NCBI GenBank assembly: GCA_946406115.1
Contig: OX291543.1
Location: 27,554,815-27,618,814 of the forward strand
DNA: 64,000 nt
Direction of reading: 5' to 3'
From: Apoda limacodes
Lineage: Eukaryota > Arthropoda > Insecta > Lepidoptera > Limacodidae
The position numbers and the translations under genes were made by a program. Position 1 is the stretch's first letter, and the number at the start of each line of letters is the position of its first letter. Positions 33,369 to 44,600 of the stretch are shown piece after piece. The notes below the pieces were generated by a model, which saw only the letters and a program-made list of their open reading frames with translations, did not search any database and had not been told where the DNA came from.

Positions 33369-33926
33369 ATATAATATAATATAATATAATATAATATAAT
33401 AGAATATAATATAATATAATATAATATAATATAATATAATATAATATAATATAATATAATATAATATAATATAATATAATATAATATAATATAATATAAT
33501 ATAATATAATATAATATAATATAATATAATATAATATAATATAATATAATATAATATAATATAATATAATATAATATAATATAATATAATATAATATAAT
33601 ATAATATAATATAATATAATATAATATAATATAATATAATATAATATAATATAATATAATATAATATAATATAATATAATATAATATAATATAATATAAT
33701 ATAATATAATATAATATAATATAATATAATATAATATAATATAATATAATATAATATAATATAATATAATATAATATAATATAATATAATATAATATAAT
33801 ATAATATAATATAATATAATATAATATAATATAATATAATATAATATAATATAATATAATATAATATAATATAATATAATATTATATAATATAATATAAT
33901 ATAATATTATATTATATTATATAATA
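33369..33926. repeat. Pentanucleotide microsatellite (ATAAT)n, about 110 units
   Basis: A roughly 558-bp array of ATAAT with very few interruptions: an AGAAT unit near 33401 and ATTAT units near 33881-33915. Almost pure pentamers in phase over 500 bp indicate recent expansion or a long polymorphic array. Confidence 0.98.
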
Positions 33927-34667
33927 TAAAATATTTTATATTAAATTTCATAGTACACGTGTAAGTTCGTGTAAGAAGTTTGTATGATAGAATTGCCGAT
34001 GACACTCGCAGTACACTGTGCAGTATTAAATGCTTTGTTATGATTTTTCAGAATCCAAATTTATGTAACTTGTATCTTATTAACGCAGAAGAGTAAAGCA
34101 ATGTTATAATTATACTTTTATGAACATATGTGTTTTTCAAGATAAATATATAGAAATAGGTATTCCTTTTTATTGCATAAGATTTACAATATTAAATAAG
34201 TCTTTTTCAATTTATTCAGTCAAATGAATCTCCTTTTCTTCTTCCACGAAGAACAGCTCAGTTCTTCTGCATAAAAAAACCTAACTATGTTTATTTTTCT
34301 ATCTATTTAGAAAACTTGTTTTTATTATTCGTTGTCTTTTTATAGTTCTGTAGATAGCAATAACAGAATAAGTTACGTCATGACAGTCGTCCGTCCGACA
34401 TACACACCCTTATAATGGCGCCATCTTTTCATTGATATGGATGCAACTTGACAGGAAAGTGTCTGAACTGCCATATAATAAACTGTAATAGAATCAAGTA
34501 TATACATATATATACACATACAAACATATATTAAAATTAGGAACAAATCTTTAGTTCTCAGCAACAGAAAAAAAAACCAGAAACAGAGCTTTAGAAACAC
34601 TTCCATCGTAAATTGTTTTGAACAAAATCGATATAGATTTTTTTCGGAATATTACTAATAATTAGTA
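33927..34667. other. AT-rich intergenic DNA
   Basis: No gene. Short TATACATATATATACACATAC run at about 34500-34520. The open frame at 34373-34606 is low complexity. Confidence 0.5.
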
Positions 34668-34714
34668 TTTTACGGAACCCAAATAAGTGAATAACACGCA
34701 CTTGGCCGGTTTTT
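34668..34714 (-). repeat. End fragment of the CCAAGTGCGAGTC family
   Basis: On the minus strand it reads ACCGGCCAAGTGCGTGTTATTC ... GGGTTCCGTAAAAT, the left end only. Confidence 0.65.
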
Positions 34715-34761
34715 ACTCGAATCTAGAGCTACTATCTTCTCATATATTTCCTATTCTCCTA

Positions 34762-34925
34762 CTAGCTTTTGCCCGCGCATCTGTTGCCTGCGTTGGATCC
34801 CCACGGCAACAAGCTGTAGCTATGAATTCGGCTATAGAGTTATTCCTGTGGGAACTTTTGAATTTACCGGGACAGGAAGTAGCCTGCGTCCTTCACCGTG
34901 TTTTTAACTATAGCTTCGCCAAATT
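34762..34925 (-). mobile_element. Helitron-type 3' end
   Basis: Starts A|CTAGCTTTTGCCCGCGC on the plus strand, i.e. minus-strand GCGCGGGCAAAAGCTAG|T, the standard lepidopteran Helitron 3' terminus. The body includes GTAGCTATGAATTC, AACTTTTGAATTTACCGGG and AACTATAGCTTCGCC. The 5' end is not seen. The 80-codon open frame over it (34687-34929) is coincidental. Confidence 0.6.
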
Positions 34926-35297
34926 TTGACTAATGTTTTGCTCATTTGCGACAGCAAGGAAAGACAAATGAACTCACTTACTCAATATAATATTTTTTTA
35001 TTTTAGTGAGATGAGAAGTAACATAAAAGGGTCAGAAAATCGTAATTGTTAAATTTGTTTTTTTATTTACGTTTTAAGACCAGGGGAATCATTTGCGACT
35101 ATTTTCAGATGTATAGGTATGCGAGTTCCAAATCAAGAGTTGAAAGTGGTCATGATTCCATCCCGTTAATTGCCGTCAAGATGTGATGTGACGCTTTTAT
35201 TTAACTTCGCATTTGTATGTATGTGTGCATGTTTAACCACTCCAATGTCCAATCTGAAATTACAACGGTGATAATGCAATAATCTCGTACCCTGGAG

Positions 35298-35640
35298 CTT
35301 ACCTGATGATGGAGCCAAAAGGTGATCATAAGAACTTCTTATCTAAACAAGATAGCCCCACCGTGTTTGGTCTCGTTTGCTTTGTCGTGACAAGTAATCT
35401 GGTCTTAGTTACTATCTTGGGTTTGATGATAAAGCCAGAAGATAGCTACTGGACCTCTGTGATAAAACGACGCAATCCCGTCGAGTTTATGCTCATTTGA
35501 TGCTTCGTGACAAGTACTTTGTAAATATCTAGGGTCTGATGATGAAGCACGAAAGTGGCTACAGGAACTATATGATAAACCAACGCAACCCCATCGAGTT
35601 TAGGCTCATTTGATTAGTCGGAACGAGTCTATTCTAGTTA
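35298..35640. repeat. Minisatellite-like array, about three 112-120-bp units
   Basis: Units begin at about 35302, 35421 and 35533. Each has CTGATGATG(G/A)AGCC or a variant, then GTGGCTA..GGAAC text, CAACCC(C/A)(A/G)TCGAGTTTA(G/T)GCTCATTTGAT and a CG(T/A)GACAAGT or CGGAACGAGT ending. The copies are substantially diverged, so the array is old. Confidence 0.75.
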
Positions 35641-38087
35641 ACTCATAGAGACAAAAGGAGAAAAGACAAGAGAACAAAAGTGTAGCACATTTTTATTCTG
35701 GTAATAGAACAAGCTTGTCATAAAGAAGGAACTTCCATGTCGTTCAAAGTAATAATGTAGGAAAGGCCTAATCCTAATCGAAATAGGTTTTTTTTTTTAA
35801 GTTTTTTTTTATCAATATAAAAGTTTGTTTTTAAAAATTAACGTTTATTTATTTAAACAGTTACCGAAGCAAACGTTTGTCGTTTAAAAACCTGCGTTCC
35901 ATTTAAGCGGAGCATATAGTCTTCTGATCTTTACATATTGTACTTGCTTATTTAATCCCCTGTTGATATAAGCGACAGGTAGCTGTTCTGCTGTTCATTT
36001 ACACTTTAACCTGTCATCTGTCATAGACGTCAAGGGTAAAAAAAAAAATCAGGTAAAAAAATTGTTTAAACAAAATTTGATAAAACAATGTTATTTTTTG
36101 GCAATTTTCTAATTTTGTGTGGAATATTTTACATGTTTTGGTCGGAATTTCTAAAATCGGTTCAGCAGAAGCCAATGCATATAATTTAATGTGCCATCGG
36201 ATAAAACAAATAACACAATTGACCATGGATATATAGCGTAGCGTAAAAATTTTTTAGGTCTGTGCTTTTGAGAAGTTTTTTTGAGAATTAATAATTTGAG
36301 AAAAACTATTTTCATTTTTTAAAAATTGACCATGCAACTACTCATTCTATGTGAAATAGGTCCTGTTGGTTTGAATGTAAATAAAGATTAAAAAAGTGAG
36401 TGGAGATCAAGTTTCTTTCAGGCCGGGGACCAATTTATGTAATTTTTACATAAACCTCAAGTACTTTCTCAACACACACTATCTAAATCTTTTAAATGGT
36501 TTGTATTGTTCGTGATAAATAATTAGCATAATAATTAGCTCTCAATGTATAACAAATAATTTAAAAGTGAATTTGAAGAAAAAGCGTAAGTATTTTCAAT
36601 AATTATTTATTTAAAAAATTATTCCGCTAATAATATAAAAAGAATTAATACAACAGCAAGCGGAAATTAAAAATGGATTCCTTCTCAAGGCAATACGTCT
36701 TAGCAATATTAAATACCATAAATTAAATTAAAACCAATGTAAAATATGAATGCCTTGCTCAGATATACGGATACCATGATTGGTTCGGAAAAATGATACT
36801 GTCTTATCCAATATCCGTTTCCGTATCATAAGTTCATATGTGGAAGGGTGATACGCAATTATGATACGAAACGCCGCTTTGATACGAAACGTACAAAGCC
36901 CGGTCCATCTAGAGACGTTTTTTGTACGATCATCAAAGAAAATACGGATACAATAGATCAAGAGCTGACACAAAACGGTTAGTAAATTGATATGCAATTA
37001 TGACAATAGTTCGGATAAACCCTAGGCGTTTATAACGGATACGGTGATCGGATCAGGCAAATGATACATACAAATTGGGACAAGGCATAAAAAGCATAGC
37101 TGCAACAGACAAATGATTCTTTTAACTATAAGACCAACTCGCACTTCACGTACCTTTCTTCGTAATAGTCAAAGTAATATTTTTTTCCCTCCGATGCACA
37201 TAGATGTCGCGGTCGGAAATATTATATTTGTTGGAAGACGACAAGTATTCTTTTTTGGAAACGAAAAATGCATGTTCTATTACTATAATTCATACTTTGA
37301 GAATGAGTAAGCCTTAACAATAATTATACATTATTAAAATTAAGAAAACAATACAAATTTAACGAAATTTGATTACAAATGTCATATAAATAACTATAGA
37401 TAAAAAAATGTTTCGAAAGCTGTTTTCGTTGTTTTTGTACATATATTTAATAACAAAACAGCATTAAAACGTTGTCCCACAAAAAATATGTCGTAAAAGT
37501 ATAAAGCTTATTTTACTTGCCGTTTGATTGCAAAGAAAAAAATGTATCATAACAGGCAAATAAAGTGACTATCAACATTTTCTTAACTCATTAGTATATA
37601 ACTACCCAACTGTATAATTGCACATCTATGGCACTTTACAAGATGCATTTACAACAACTTATTAACAAACTATTTACATTTTCTATAAAAAAAGTCCTTC
37701 TTTTAGTCATAAGACTAAACAATTTTTATGGCAATCTATTACATTACATAAAACGTCGTATAATTTCAAGGACGGTAACGAATTTCGAAGAAAATACCAA
37801 CAAAACTAAACACATTACCTGTTAATTAGTTTTTACACATAATTACAATATTATTACTAATTTATTTAATAACTTGTTTGATTTCGTTTGCATAAAATCT
37901 GTTTATTTATGCTAAAATTCTATTTTTATAATTTCACTGGTTACCCTAAATTCACTGTTCCTAATTGTGGAATTTTTTTTTCGTAAATTAATTTAATTTG
38001 GCAAAGAAATATTCGAATTTAGAACAAAACACAATTATCTCACAATGTCTTTCAAACCGCTTCAAAGAAAGAAGCGTCAAACCGATT
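35641..38087. other. Runx 3' flank and presumed 3' UTR
   Basis: No other gene. The Runx stop codon is at 38088-38090, so its 3' UTR extends leftwards on the minus strand. AATAAA-type signals on that strand are at 37902-37907 and 37861-37866, but I cannot say which is used. The region 36740-37060 is unusually rich in TGATAC/GTATC words (CCGTATCATAAG, GATACGAAACG twice), whose origin I do not recognise. Confidence 0.45.
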
Positions 38088-38704
38088 TTAGTAGGGTCGC
38101 CATACGGTGTTGCTGTCTGGTTGAGGATTGCCTCTCTGTCCGAGGCTGTTCACTCTTCCATCTTCGCCCCTAGCCGCAGCTGCTGCGCAAGAGTTGCTGC
38201 TACCCAACATTAGTTCTTGACCATGACTCCCATGGTGCCTATGATTATTCGTTGTGGAAGAAATCTGATCCATCATAGTCTGCAGCTCGTTATGATGATT
38301 TTGTGTCGAATGTATCGAGTTCGAATGTAGTGGATGAAAGTTGTGACTCTGGTTAGCTGCTGTATATAATTGACTATACAGTAAGCTAGCCGGTAATACA
38401 GGATATAAGGAATTATTACAACTACTGGATCCATATGAAGAGTTTTGTGATCCCATTAGTGAAGGGAAATTCGAACTATTTGTGTGATTAATACCGATAT
38501 TCGTTGTTGTGTTTGAAGTAAGAAGATCGTCTTGTACTGGTGATTCAGGTTGTGAACTGTTGTCGCTTAGCGATCTGGGTCCTGTTGAGAGACTGTAGTC
38601 GATATTGTTGTTATATCTTGGTAAAAGACTTCCGTGGTGCGAGGGTGAGCTTACAAGGCCTGATAACTGCTGATCCAAATCAACTCCCGTCGTATCCGGC
38701 AGAA
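38088..38704 (-). CDS. Runt-related transcription factor, last coding exon
   Basis: The terminal exon encodes 204 residues and the stop (38088-38090). The acceptor on the minus strand is TTTCTTTGCACAG at 38705. The first two bases complete a Val codon begun in the previous exon. The protein is rich in Ser, Asn, His and Gln (typical of Runx C-terminal activation/repression regions), with a short Ala run (CAAAAARGE) and ends NTVWRPY. The terminal WRPY is the hallmark of Runt-family proteins and recruits the Groucho/TLE co-repressor. The factor acts in the nucleus, binding TGYGGT with its partner CBF-beta (Brother/Big brother). An apparent Met-like start inside this exon is not the real start. 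No break is seen. Paralogue identity is not decided by this exon. Confidence 0.95.
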
Positions 38705-39319
38705 CTGTGCAAAGAAAGAAACTGTTAGTATCTAATTCGCTGTAGATTTTTCTAAAAATACAATGACGAATGGTGGTATTTTGTTATCGTTTCAATACGT
38801 TTTCCGTGTCGTGTGTCGGGCACGCATCGGTAATAAATTCATCTCCGGATCGGCCACGTCCGAGTCGCTATAAATTATAATGAGAGCTGTTAATGTCCGC
38901 TACTGGCAGCAGCCAGTGTTCCAGCAGCTTAGCATTATTTCTTTTAAGCTTTTTTATTTTTATTTCTTTAACTAGGCACACGGGACAGATACGCGAGTCA
39001 ATATCGACACAAACATCGCAAACGCTCATATAACTACAATTTTTTTATATGTTGTTAGGTCTTCTGAGTGTAGTTTATACCCAAGTCCTGCAATCCTGTG
39101 AACCCTGTGCTATTGCCATGTGGCTTGAAAAACTGCAAAATTCTGGCAGTTGCTTTAGTTGTTTTGAAAAAAATACCATAAGGAAGCGTTTTTCAGGTAT
39201 CTTTGTTCAATAATGTTGTAAAGTAAACTTAATTTTTAACAATTTTAGCCCAATTTAAGAGTTCTAGGTCCATTCATCGCAAAGTTACAGCTAGTCAGAA
39301 ATGGGCATTTTTTTCAAAA

Positions 39320-39960
39320 GAGTGAAGAAATATTTGGAAGATATTGTGTCTTTAAGCTTCTGGACTGGGACGGTTTTGGCATTAATGTTAATGGTCCGTT
39401 TGACGACGATATTTTGGTCATGGCAGAATCGATGGAGGACCTTAGCACAATGGGCGAAAGCCTCAGTAGGTCCTCCCAACGACTGGGCCTCAAGATGAAC
39501 ATGGACAAGACAAAAATCATGTCGATTGGCCATGTAGCACCCACTCTAATAACTGTTGGGAACTCTACACTCGAAGTTGTTGGGCAGCGTTCGGAAAACT
39601 GCGTACTATTTTCTCGTCCTTAATACCCCAGTGCTTGAAGACAAAAGTCTTCAACCAGTGTGTGTTGCCAGTGATGACTTACGGCACTGAGACGTGGCCG
39701 CTAACTATGAGCCTTATACAAAAGCTCAAGGTCGCTCAGCAGGCGATAGAAAGAGCTATGCTCGGAGTTTCTCAAACACCGCACAAACTGGAAAGCGCAG
39801 CGTGGGACGGCCCCCCGCTAGATGGATAGATGAGCTTATAAATGTAGCGGGAAGCAGTTGGTTGCAGGCACAACGCAGGCACAGAGTCGCACGCTGTGGT
39901 GAAACTTAGGTTTGGCCTATGTCCAGCAGTGGACGTCAATGGGCTGATATGATGATGAAG
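39320..39960 (+). pseudogene. RTE-clade LINE fragment (3' part)
   Basis: Plus strand, antisense to Runx. Pieces of an RTE reverse transcriptase are visible in shifting frames. LEDI and FKLLDWDGFGINVNG at 39336-39390 are followed by DDILVMAESMEDLS (about 39405) just after the place of the F(A)DD catalytic motif, whose flanking residues are deleted. Then come SQRLGLKMNMDKTKIMS (about 39475) and KTKVFNQCVLPVMTYGTETW (about 39640). The 3' end GGCCTATGTCCAGCAGTGGACG...TGATATGATGATGA is the standard RTE tail with its TGATGA microsatellite. Frameshifts and deletions make it dead. Confidence 0.85.
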
Positions 39961-41611
39961 AATTATTGGTATAGTCATATGCCACAAAATGTCCCAGCTG
40001 AACTAATGGTCACATAATTTATAAGAAAAGAATTTGTAGGAAAAACTTTTGGAAAGTCTTTGACTAGCTGTAACTCCGCAATTAAAGCCAGGTAACTAGT
40101 GTTCAGCCACTAGCAATAAAGGGCTCATGCCCGTCATAATGTACGCTGAGCCCACTCCTTATACCCTGTTTAGAATAGTGGCTTACAAAACCAAAAAAGG
40201 GTGCTCAGATGCACTTGCAGAAAGGCAGAGCACAAGTGCTCTATCATATGCTTCTTCCGCGAAGGGCGAAATTGCAATATTGTCACCCCTATCATCCTGG
40301 AAAAGGAGAACAGGGATATGGACGGCCCGCCTCACGCTCACGAAAATGTTCCCTCCTCCCTCTTCCCCACTTCGATCCTGACTGGATTAGATCAAAGGAT
40401 GGGAAGGAGGATAAAGCAAAGGGCTGAAAGTTTAAACTGTGTAAATATTATTTTATAGTTAACATTTATATTTACGTTGTTAATTTCATATGCCTATTTG
40501 AAGTTATGTTACATTTAAAATATCAAATTCACATTCTTGCACGTTTTTAAAAAGAAAACATGCCAACATTATTCAGTAGAATGTTTTCATCATTTATCCG
40601 ACTATTCGTTTCTTTTTAGTTTTGAGGAAACTGTGAGTCCTAGTGGCACCTCATTACAATCAAATTAAATCTAATTCAATTTCCTACAAATTCTTCTTTT
40701 ATAACTTTTCAATGTGACCATAGTTTAGCTAGTATATTTCGTGGCAAATGGCCATACCAATAATTTTTCACTACCTACTTTTTGACTACCTGTAACTCCA
40801 CAATGAATGTACCTAGAACACTCAAATTAGGCTAAAATGGTAGCAAATTTAGTTTGCTTCACAAAAGTATGGAATAAAGATACTTGAAAAACGCTTCCTA
40901 AGGAATTTTTTTTCAAAAACACTGAAACAAGTGCCAGAATTTCGCAGTCTATCGAGCCCCATGGGAATAGTACAGGAATTTCACGGGTATAAACTTAGGT
41001 ATAAACTATTCCCAGGGGACCTAACAACATATAAAAAAATCGTGGTTACATGCGTGTTTGATGACGTTATTGACTGGCCTAATAGTTATAAGAGTAGATC
41101 AAAATCGGTATAAGTATAACGAACCGTTTTAAAAATCTTTTTTATGAATCAATATTATAAAAGTAAAAAACTGGTACTTCTTTTAAATATAGTAAATAAT
41201 ATTTGAATAATTATTTTTATCGTCGAACGTATGGTCGTCGAGGATAAGAATACTAAACTTGTAGCATCAAAGTTTTCGTAACTTTGAAGCAATTGGATTA
41301 TTCAAGAGAAGTGTGCTAGAAGCGTAGCAAGGGTAGTCTTTGGTTTCTACCTACCCCTACATAAAACATGAGGGCTGCTATGTATGAATAGCTCAATCGA
41401 TTTTGAGTACCTACTATAACTTTAATGTATATTTTATAAACTAAAACGCTACTAACTATTTACTCAGGCAGTACCCGAACACTATCCTACTAGTATGTAT
41501 ACGATAGGTCGGTGGTGGCCGTGTGAAGGTCGAACCCGGCGTGTACCAATGAGTCTTTTTCTTAAATTCTCAAGTAGATCTGTCAAACAACACTGTCAAC
41601 AACAAATCACA

Positions 41612-41739
41612 GTCGCCGATAACCGAATTCAGGGCGAGTTAATTAAGGAGTAAATCACAGTATTAATACTGAGATTAAATAAAGGAGTCCCACGCCGAAA
41701 ACCGAATTTAGGGCGGGCGGAGCCGCTGGCAAAGTCTAG
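41612..41739 (+). mobile_element. Helitron 3' end (family of 14542-14975)
   Basis: GCCGATAACCGAATTCAGGGC, then GAGTAAATCACAGTATTAATACTGAG, GGCGGAGCCGCTGGC and CTAG|T at 41739/41740. Nearly identical in layout to 14870-14975, including the internal near-palindrome. The 5' portion is missing. Confidence 0.8.
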
Positions 41740-41992
41740 TATGATATATAAAATGGTATTAAGTTACGTCCGTCTAGCCATTAATGAAAAAGTGACAATA
41801 ATGTTGTTGACATTATTGTAACCGAGTAAGTTAATGTACCAGGAATATTAGAGCTAATTAATAATAGAGAGGATAAACCTCATAAAGTACTTCCCTTTCT
41901 CCAGTTTCACCGTTCAAACAAAACTGTTTACGTCACTTTTAAACGCAATGTAAATTAAACTCGCAAAAATCATTAAGTAATATCATTATCAC

Positions 41993-42178
41993 CTGTGTTA
42001 TTAGCTGAGAAGTCTTGAGTGGGTGTCTGATCAGGCACAGTCCCCGCAAATCCCAGGGTTGGAGGGTTGAACTGTGTGGCCGAAGGAGCAGCACATGAGG
42101 GTAAGTACGCTGGGTAGGCTCCTGCGCCGCCGTAGCCCCAGTGAGAGTTGCTTGAACTTAATCCAAATTGACTCATAT
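41993..42178 (-). CDS. Runt-related transcription factor, exon C
   Basis: This 186-bp exon encodes 61 full residues plus split codons at both ends. On the minus strand the acceptor is TTTTTTTTAG|AT and the donor CAG|GTGATA. Text begins MSQFGLSSSNSHWGYGG (after a split Asn), continues AYPAYLPSC and a Thr/Pro-rich PPTLGFAGTVPDQTPTQD stretch, and ends FSANNT. Phase 1 in and phase 1 out match both neighbours exactly, and the composition suits the linker after the Runt domain. Spacers of this type vary quickly between species, so the splice signals and phase carry the assignment more than the residues. Confidence 0.88.
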
Positions 42179-44498
42179 CTAAAAAAAACAATCTTTAAAT
42201 ACCCTTAACTCTTAAATGCATAATATGAAGGTAAGGTAATAGTGGGGCTATATTCATTAACGCTTAATAGTCTATTTATCGTGTTAATAGACACTAAACA
42301 TAAGTATAGTCAAGACTTAGTACGTAAATAAAAAGTATTTCATAATGTCTTTTTATGAATTCCATTATAAAATATATCTTTCGCCAGTTGTGTCTAAACG
42401 TATGTTTTGTGACTTTATATATATATTAATAGTCATGAACCCTAATTTATGGCCCGATAATAACATTAATTTGTAGAACTGTTTGTAGATAAATAAATAT
42501 AAATCTCATGCGCTACTAGAATGCGGTGATAAACTACTTGTTATATTTAAAATTAATGAATTGGTTTTCTAAAATTCCATTTTCCGGTTTTTGCTGAATT
42601 AGCATTTTCCATAAAAACATTATCCAGTGAGGAAACGCATCCAGCTCTTAAGCCACGCAAACATCAGCTAAATTTTAATATAATTTAGTTTATAGATCTT
42701 TTTCTTTTAATTTATTTAGGCTTGTTTAGGTTAGATTTATTTTAAATACTCATAAATGTAATGTTATTGTTTGAATAAAATAATAAAAAAATATATTAAG
42801 AAAAGAAAGATGTTTGAATAAATGGTGATAGTCTAGGATAACCAGTTAAAGAAATATTTTATGTTGCTTAAACTTCATATCACTACAAATACCTAGTGTA
42901 CAATGGTTTTACTATAAATTTCAATAAAATCATGCACTAGAGGCACCCAAATAGATGTAAAAGTATGTTAGTTGTGTCCTAAAATACTTTTGACTATAAG
43001 TTTTTGAATATAAGTAAAACTTGAAATGGCAAAACACTTCGATCGAATGTTTTACAAATATTTTGTTATATTTGTAACAGTTCAAAATCATAGTCAGCAG
43101 ACAATTGTACAAAACTCACTGTACTTTTGCACTCAGATTCGGTTACGGTATCAGCCGTTTTATTTCTCCGATGATACCCGTATCATCGGCTTTTATTTTT
43201 CGGTATCACTGTTGCATACTTCGGGCGACGATCGTCGGACTCGGTTTTTATACGATATACGCTCGCCGCATCCATTTGCGAATAGTTTTTTTTTTTTAAT
43301 TTCCTGTATACAGTTAAGTTGTTTTGGGCTAGCTCTGGATTTCAGCAAGCCTCGTGTCTGTTTGCAGTGGCTAGATACGTTTTTGGCGAACTGATTGAAT
43401 CTACGATTTAGTAAAACGTAGTTTTGTGTTCCACCGCAGTTGACTTTTTGGGTTGTTGGAAAAAACTACAAAGGAAATAAATACTAGATACGGATTTGTT
43501 AAGTTTGAATTTGAAAATCTTTTAATTTATTTATAGTTTTATTAGGATTAATATATATTAAGATTTACATTATAAGATAGTAAACCGTTGCAATCGAATC
43601 AATTCATATTCGAATAATAAAACAACTTTACGACATTCTTTCCGATAGACGCACGTATGCTCTAAGTTAGCGGTGATACACTAGTTAAAAACTAAGTCTA
43701 TAATAATACGTCAATAGTGCTAGTATCTATCCTAGATAATATTTTTAGATTTCTTCGAAATTGTTTTAATGGTTGTAATGGTTGACCAGCACAAATCTAC
43801 ACTTTTTAAAATGCCCACTTTTGATGCCGAGTGTTTTCTTTTTAACGATACCTTCAGTCCATGGGATATGTAAAAAATAAATTTCATTTCCACTTTTTGG
43901 AAACGGGTGTGCTAATTTTTTTTATTTTTTATACAATACCCTGATTTGTAACGTATTGATCAATTTTCAGTGACGACACAAAATTTTTATTACTGTCAGA
44001 TGGACATTTTTATTTTTGATTCAATCTCAACCTAAGAGTCAACCAAAATATAATCAATAGGTTTTAGTCTCAACTCGTACGTAGTATATTATATTCACTT
44101 TCGTCTCAACTTGATCTTTGATCTAGCAAAACCTCTACATCGACACAAGGATTTATAAATCCTGAACTGTTGTATATATTTCTAAGAAATGAAACAATAA
44201 TCTAAATTCATGTGATTACAACTTTTTATTTAAATCTTCATATCTTTAGATTTCCTTGAGATGTAACGTACCCCTAAATCCCACGCATAATACTCGGGGA
44301 ACATTACACCAAACGTTCCTTACACGGACTCAAGTTCTGCTTTAAATTCATTTAGAATTGGAGAGCTACGTAGGTTCTTTTTTTATACCACCAACGTTGG
44401 AAAACAACCTGACAGGGCTAATGCTAAGCGGTCACCGTTGTCTATATATATCTAAGTGCTGGATTATTTACATAAATAAAAATATTAAATACACTTAC
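42179..44498 (-). other. Runx intron (2.3 kb) between exons B and C
   Basis: Minus-strand donor CAA A|GTAAGT and acceptor TTTTTTTTAG. Mostly AT-rich. At 43135-43280 there is GC-richer text with a 9-bp stem hairpin (CCGATGATA at 43168-43176 with TATCATCGG at 43181-43189). A LINE tail sits at 44378-44446. Confidence 0.85.
44378..44446 (-). repeat. Short LINE 3' tail
   Basis: T-run, ATACCACCAACGTTGG, then CTAATGCTAAGCGGTCACCG: the extreme 3' end of the main LINE family, minus strand, diverged. Confidence 0.65.
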
Positions 44499-44600
44499 TT
44501 TGACACGTAGTGATAGGCGGCATGCGGAACCCACCAAGCGGGTCCGGCGGGAAGGGGAACGGTCGCTGTCCGAACGCAAAGTGGAACTGCTGTTGTTGCC
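44499..44600 (-). CDS. Runt-related transcription factor, exon B
   Basis: This 102-bp exon carries 33 full residues. On the minus strand the acceptor is TCTCCTAG and the donor AAA|GTAAGTGT. It opens QQQQFHFAFGQRPF, followed by PFPPDPLGGFRMPP and ends ITTCQ. The first two bases complete an Arg codon, giving ...PRSKTRQQQQ across the junction with the Runt-domain exon. This segment lies immediately after the DNA-binding domain. The FHFAFGQRPF and GFRMPP words resemble post-Runt text of insect Runx proteins as I remember them. Both splice sites are strong and the phase agrees with both flanks. Confidence 0.9.

Larger units (their letters stand above)
38705..41992 (-). other. Runx intron (3.3 kb) between exons C and D
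   Basis: On the minus strand the donor is CAG|GTGATAATG and the acceptor GCACAG. Contains an RTE LINE fragment (39320-39960) and a Helitron 3' end (41612-41739). The stretch 38800-38930 is GC-richer (GTGTCGGGCACGCATCGG, CGGATCGGCCACGTCCGAG) and may be regulatory. At 40120-40430 there is unclassified GC-richer text with overlapping open frames but no domain. Confidence 0.85.

Noticed and set aside
33369..33926. Telomeric repeat
   Set aside because: The unit is ATAAT, not the TTAGG of insects.
36740..37060. Inverted repeat built on TGATAC/GTATCA words
   Set aside because: The words recur but the flanks do not pair over any length; no clear arms.
38088..38678. Free-standing gene starting inside the last Runx exon
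   Set aside because: The frame starts with a non-ATG codon and continues upstream to a good splice acceptor; it is the terminal exon of Runx.
40127..40458. Overlapping plus-strand frames at 40.1-40.5 kb as an exon or gene
   Set aside because: Three competing frames, none with homology, in an intron and antisense to Runx; probably an unclassified repeat.
43026..43394. 122-codon plus-strand open frame inside the Runx intron
   Set aside because: Low-complexity hydrophobic text, antisense in an intron, no splice sites or homology recognised.
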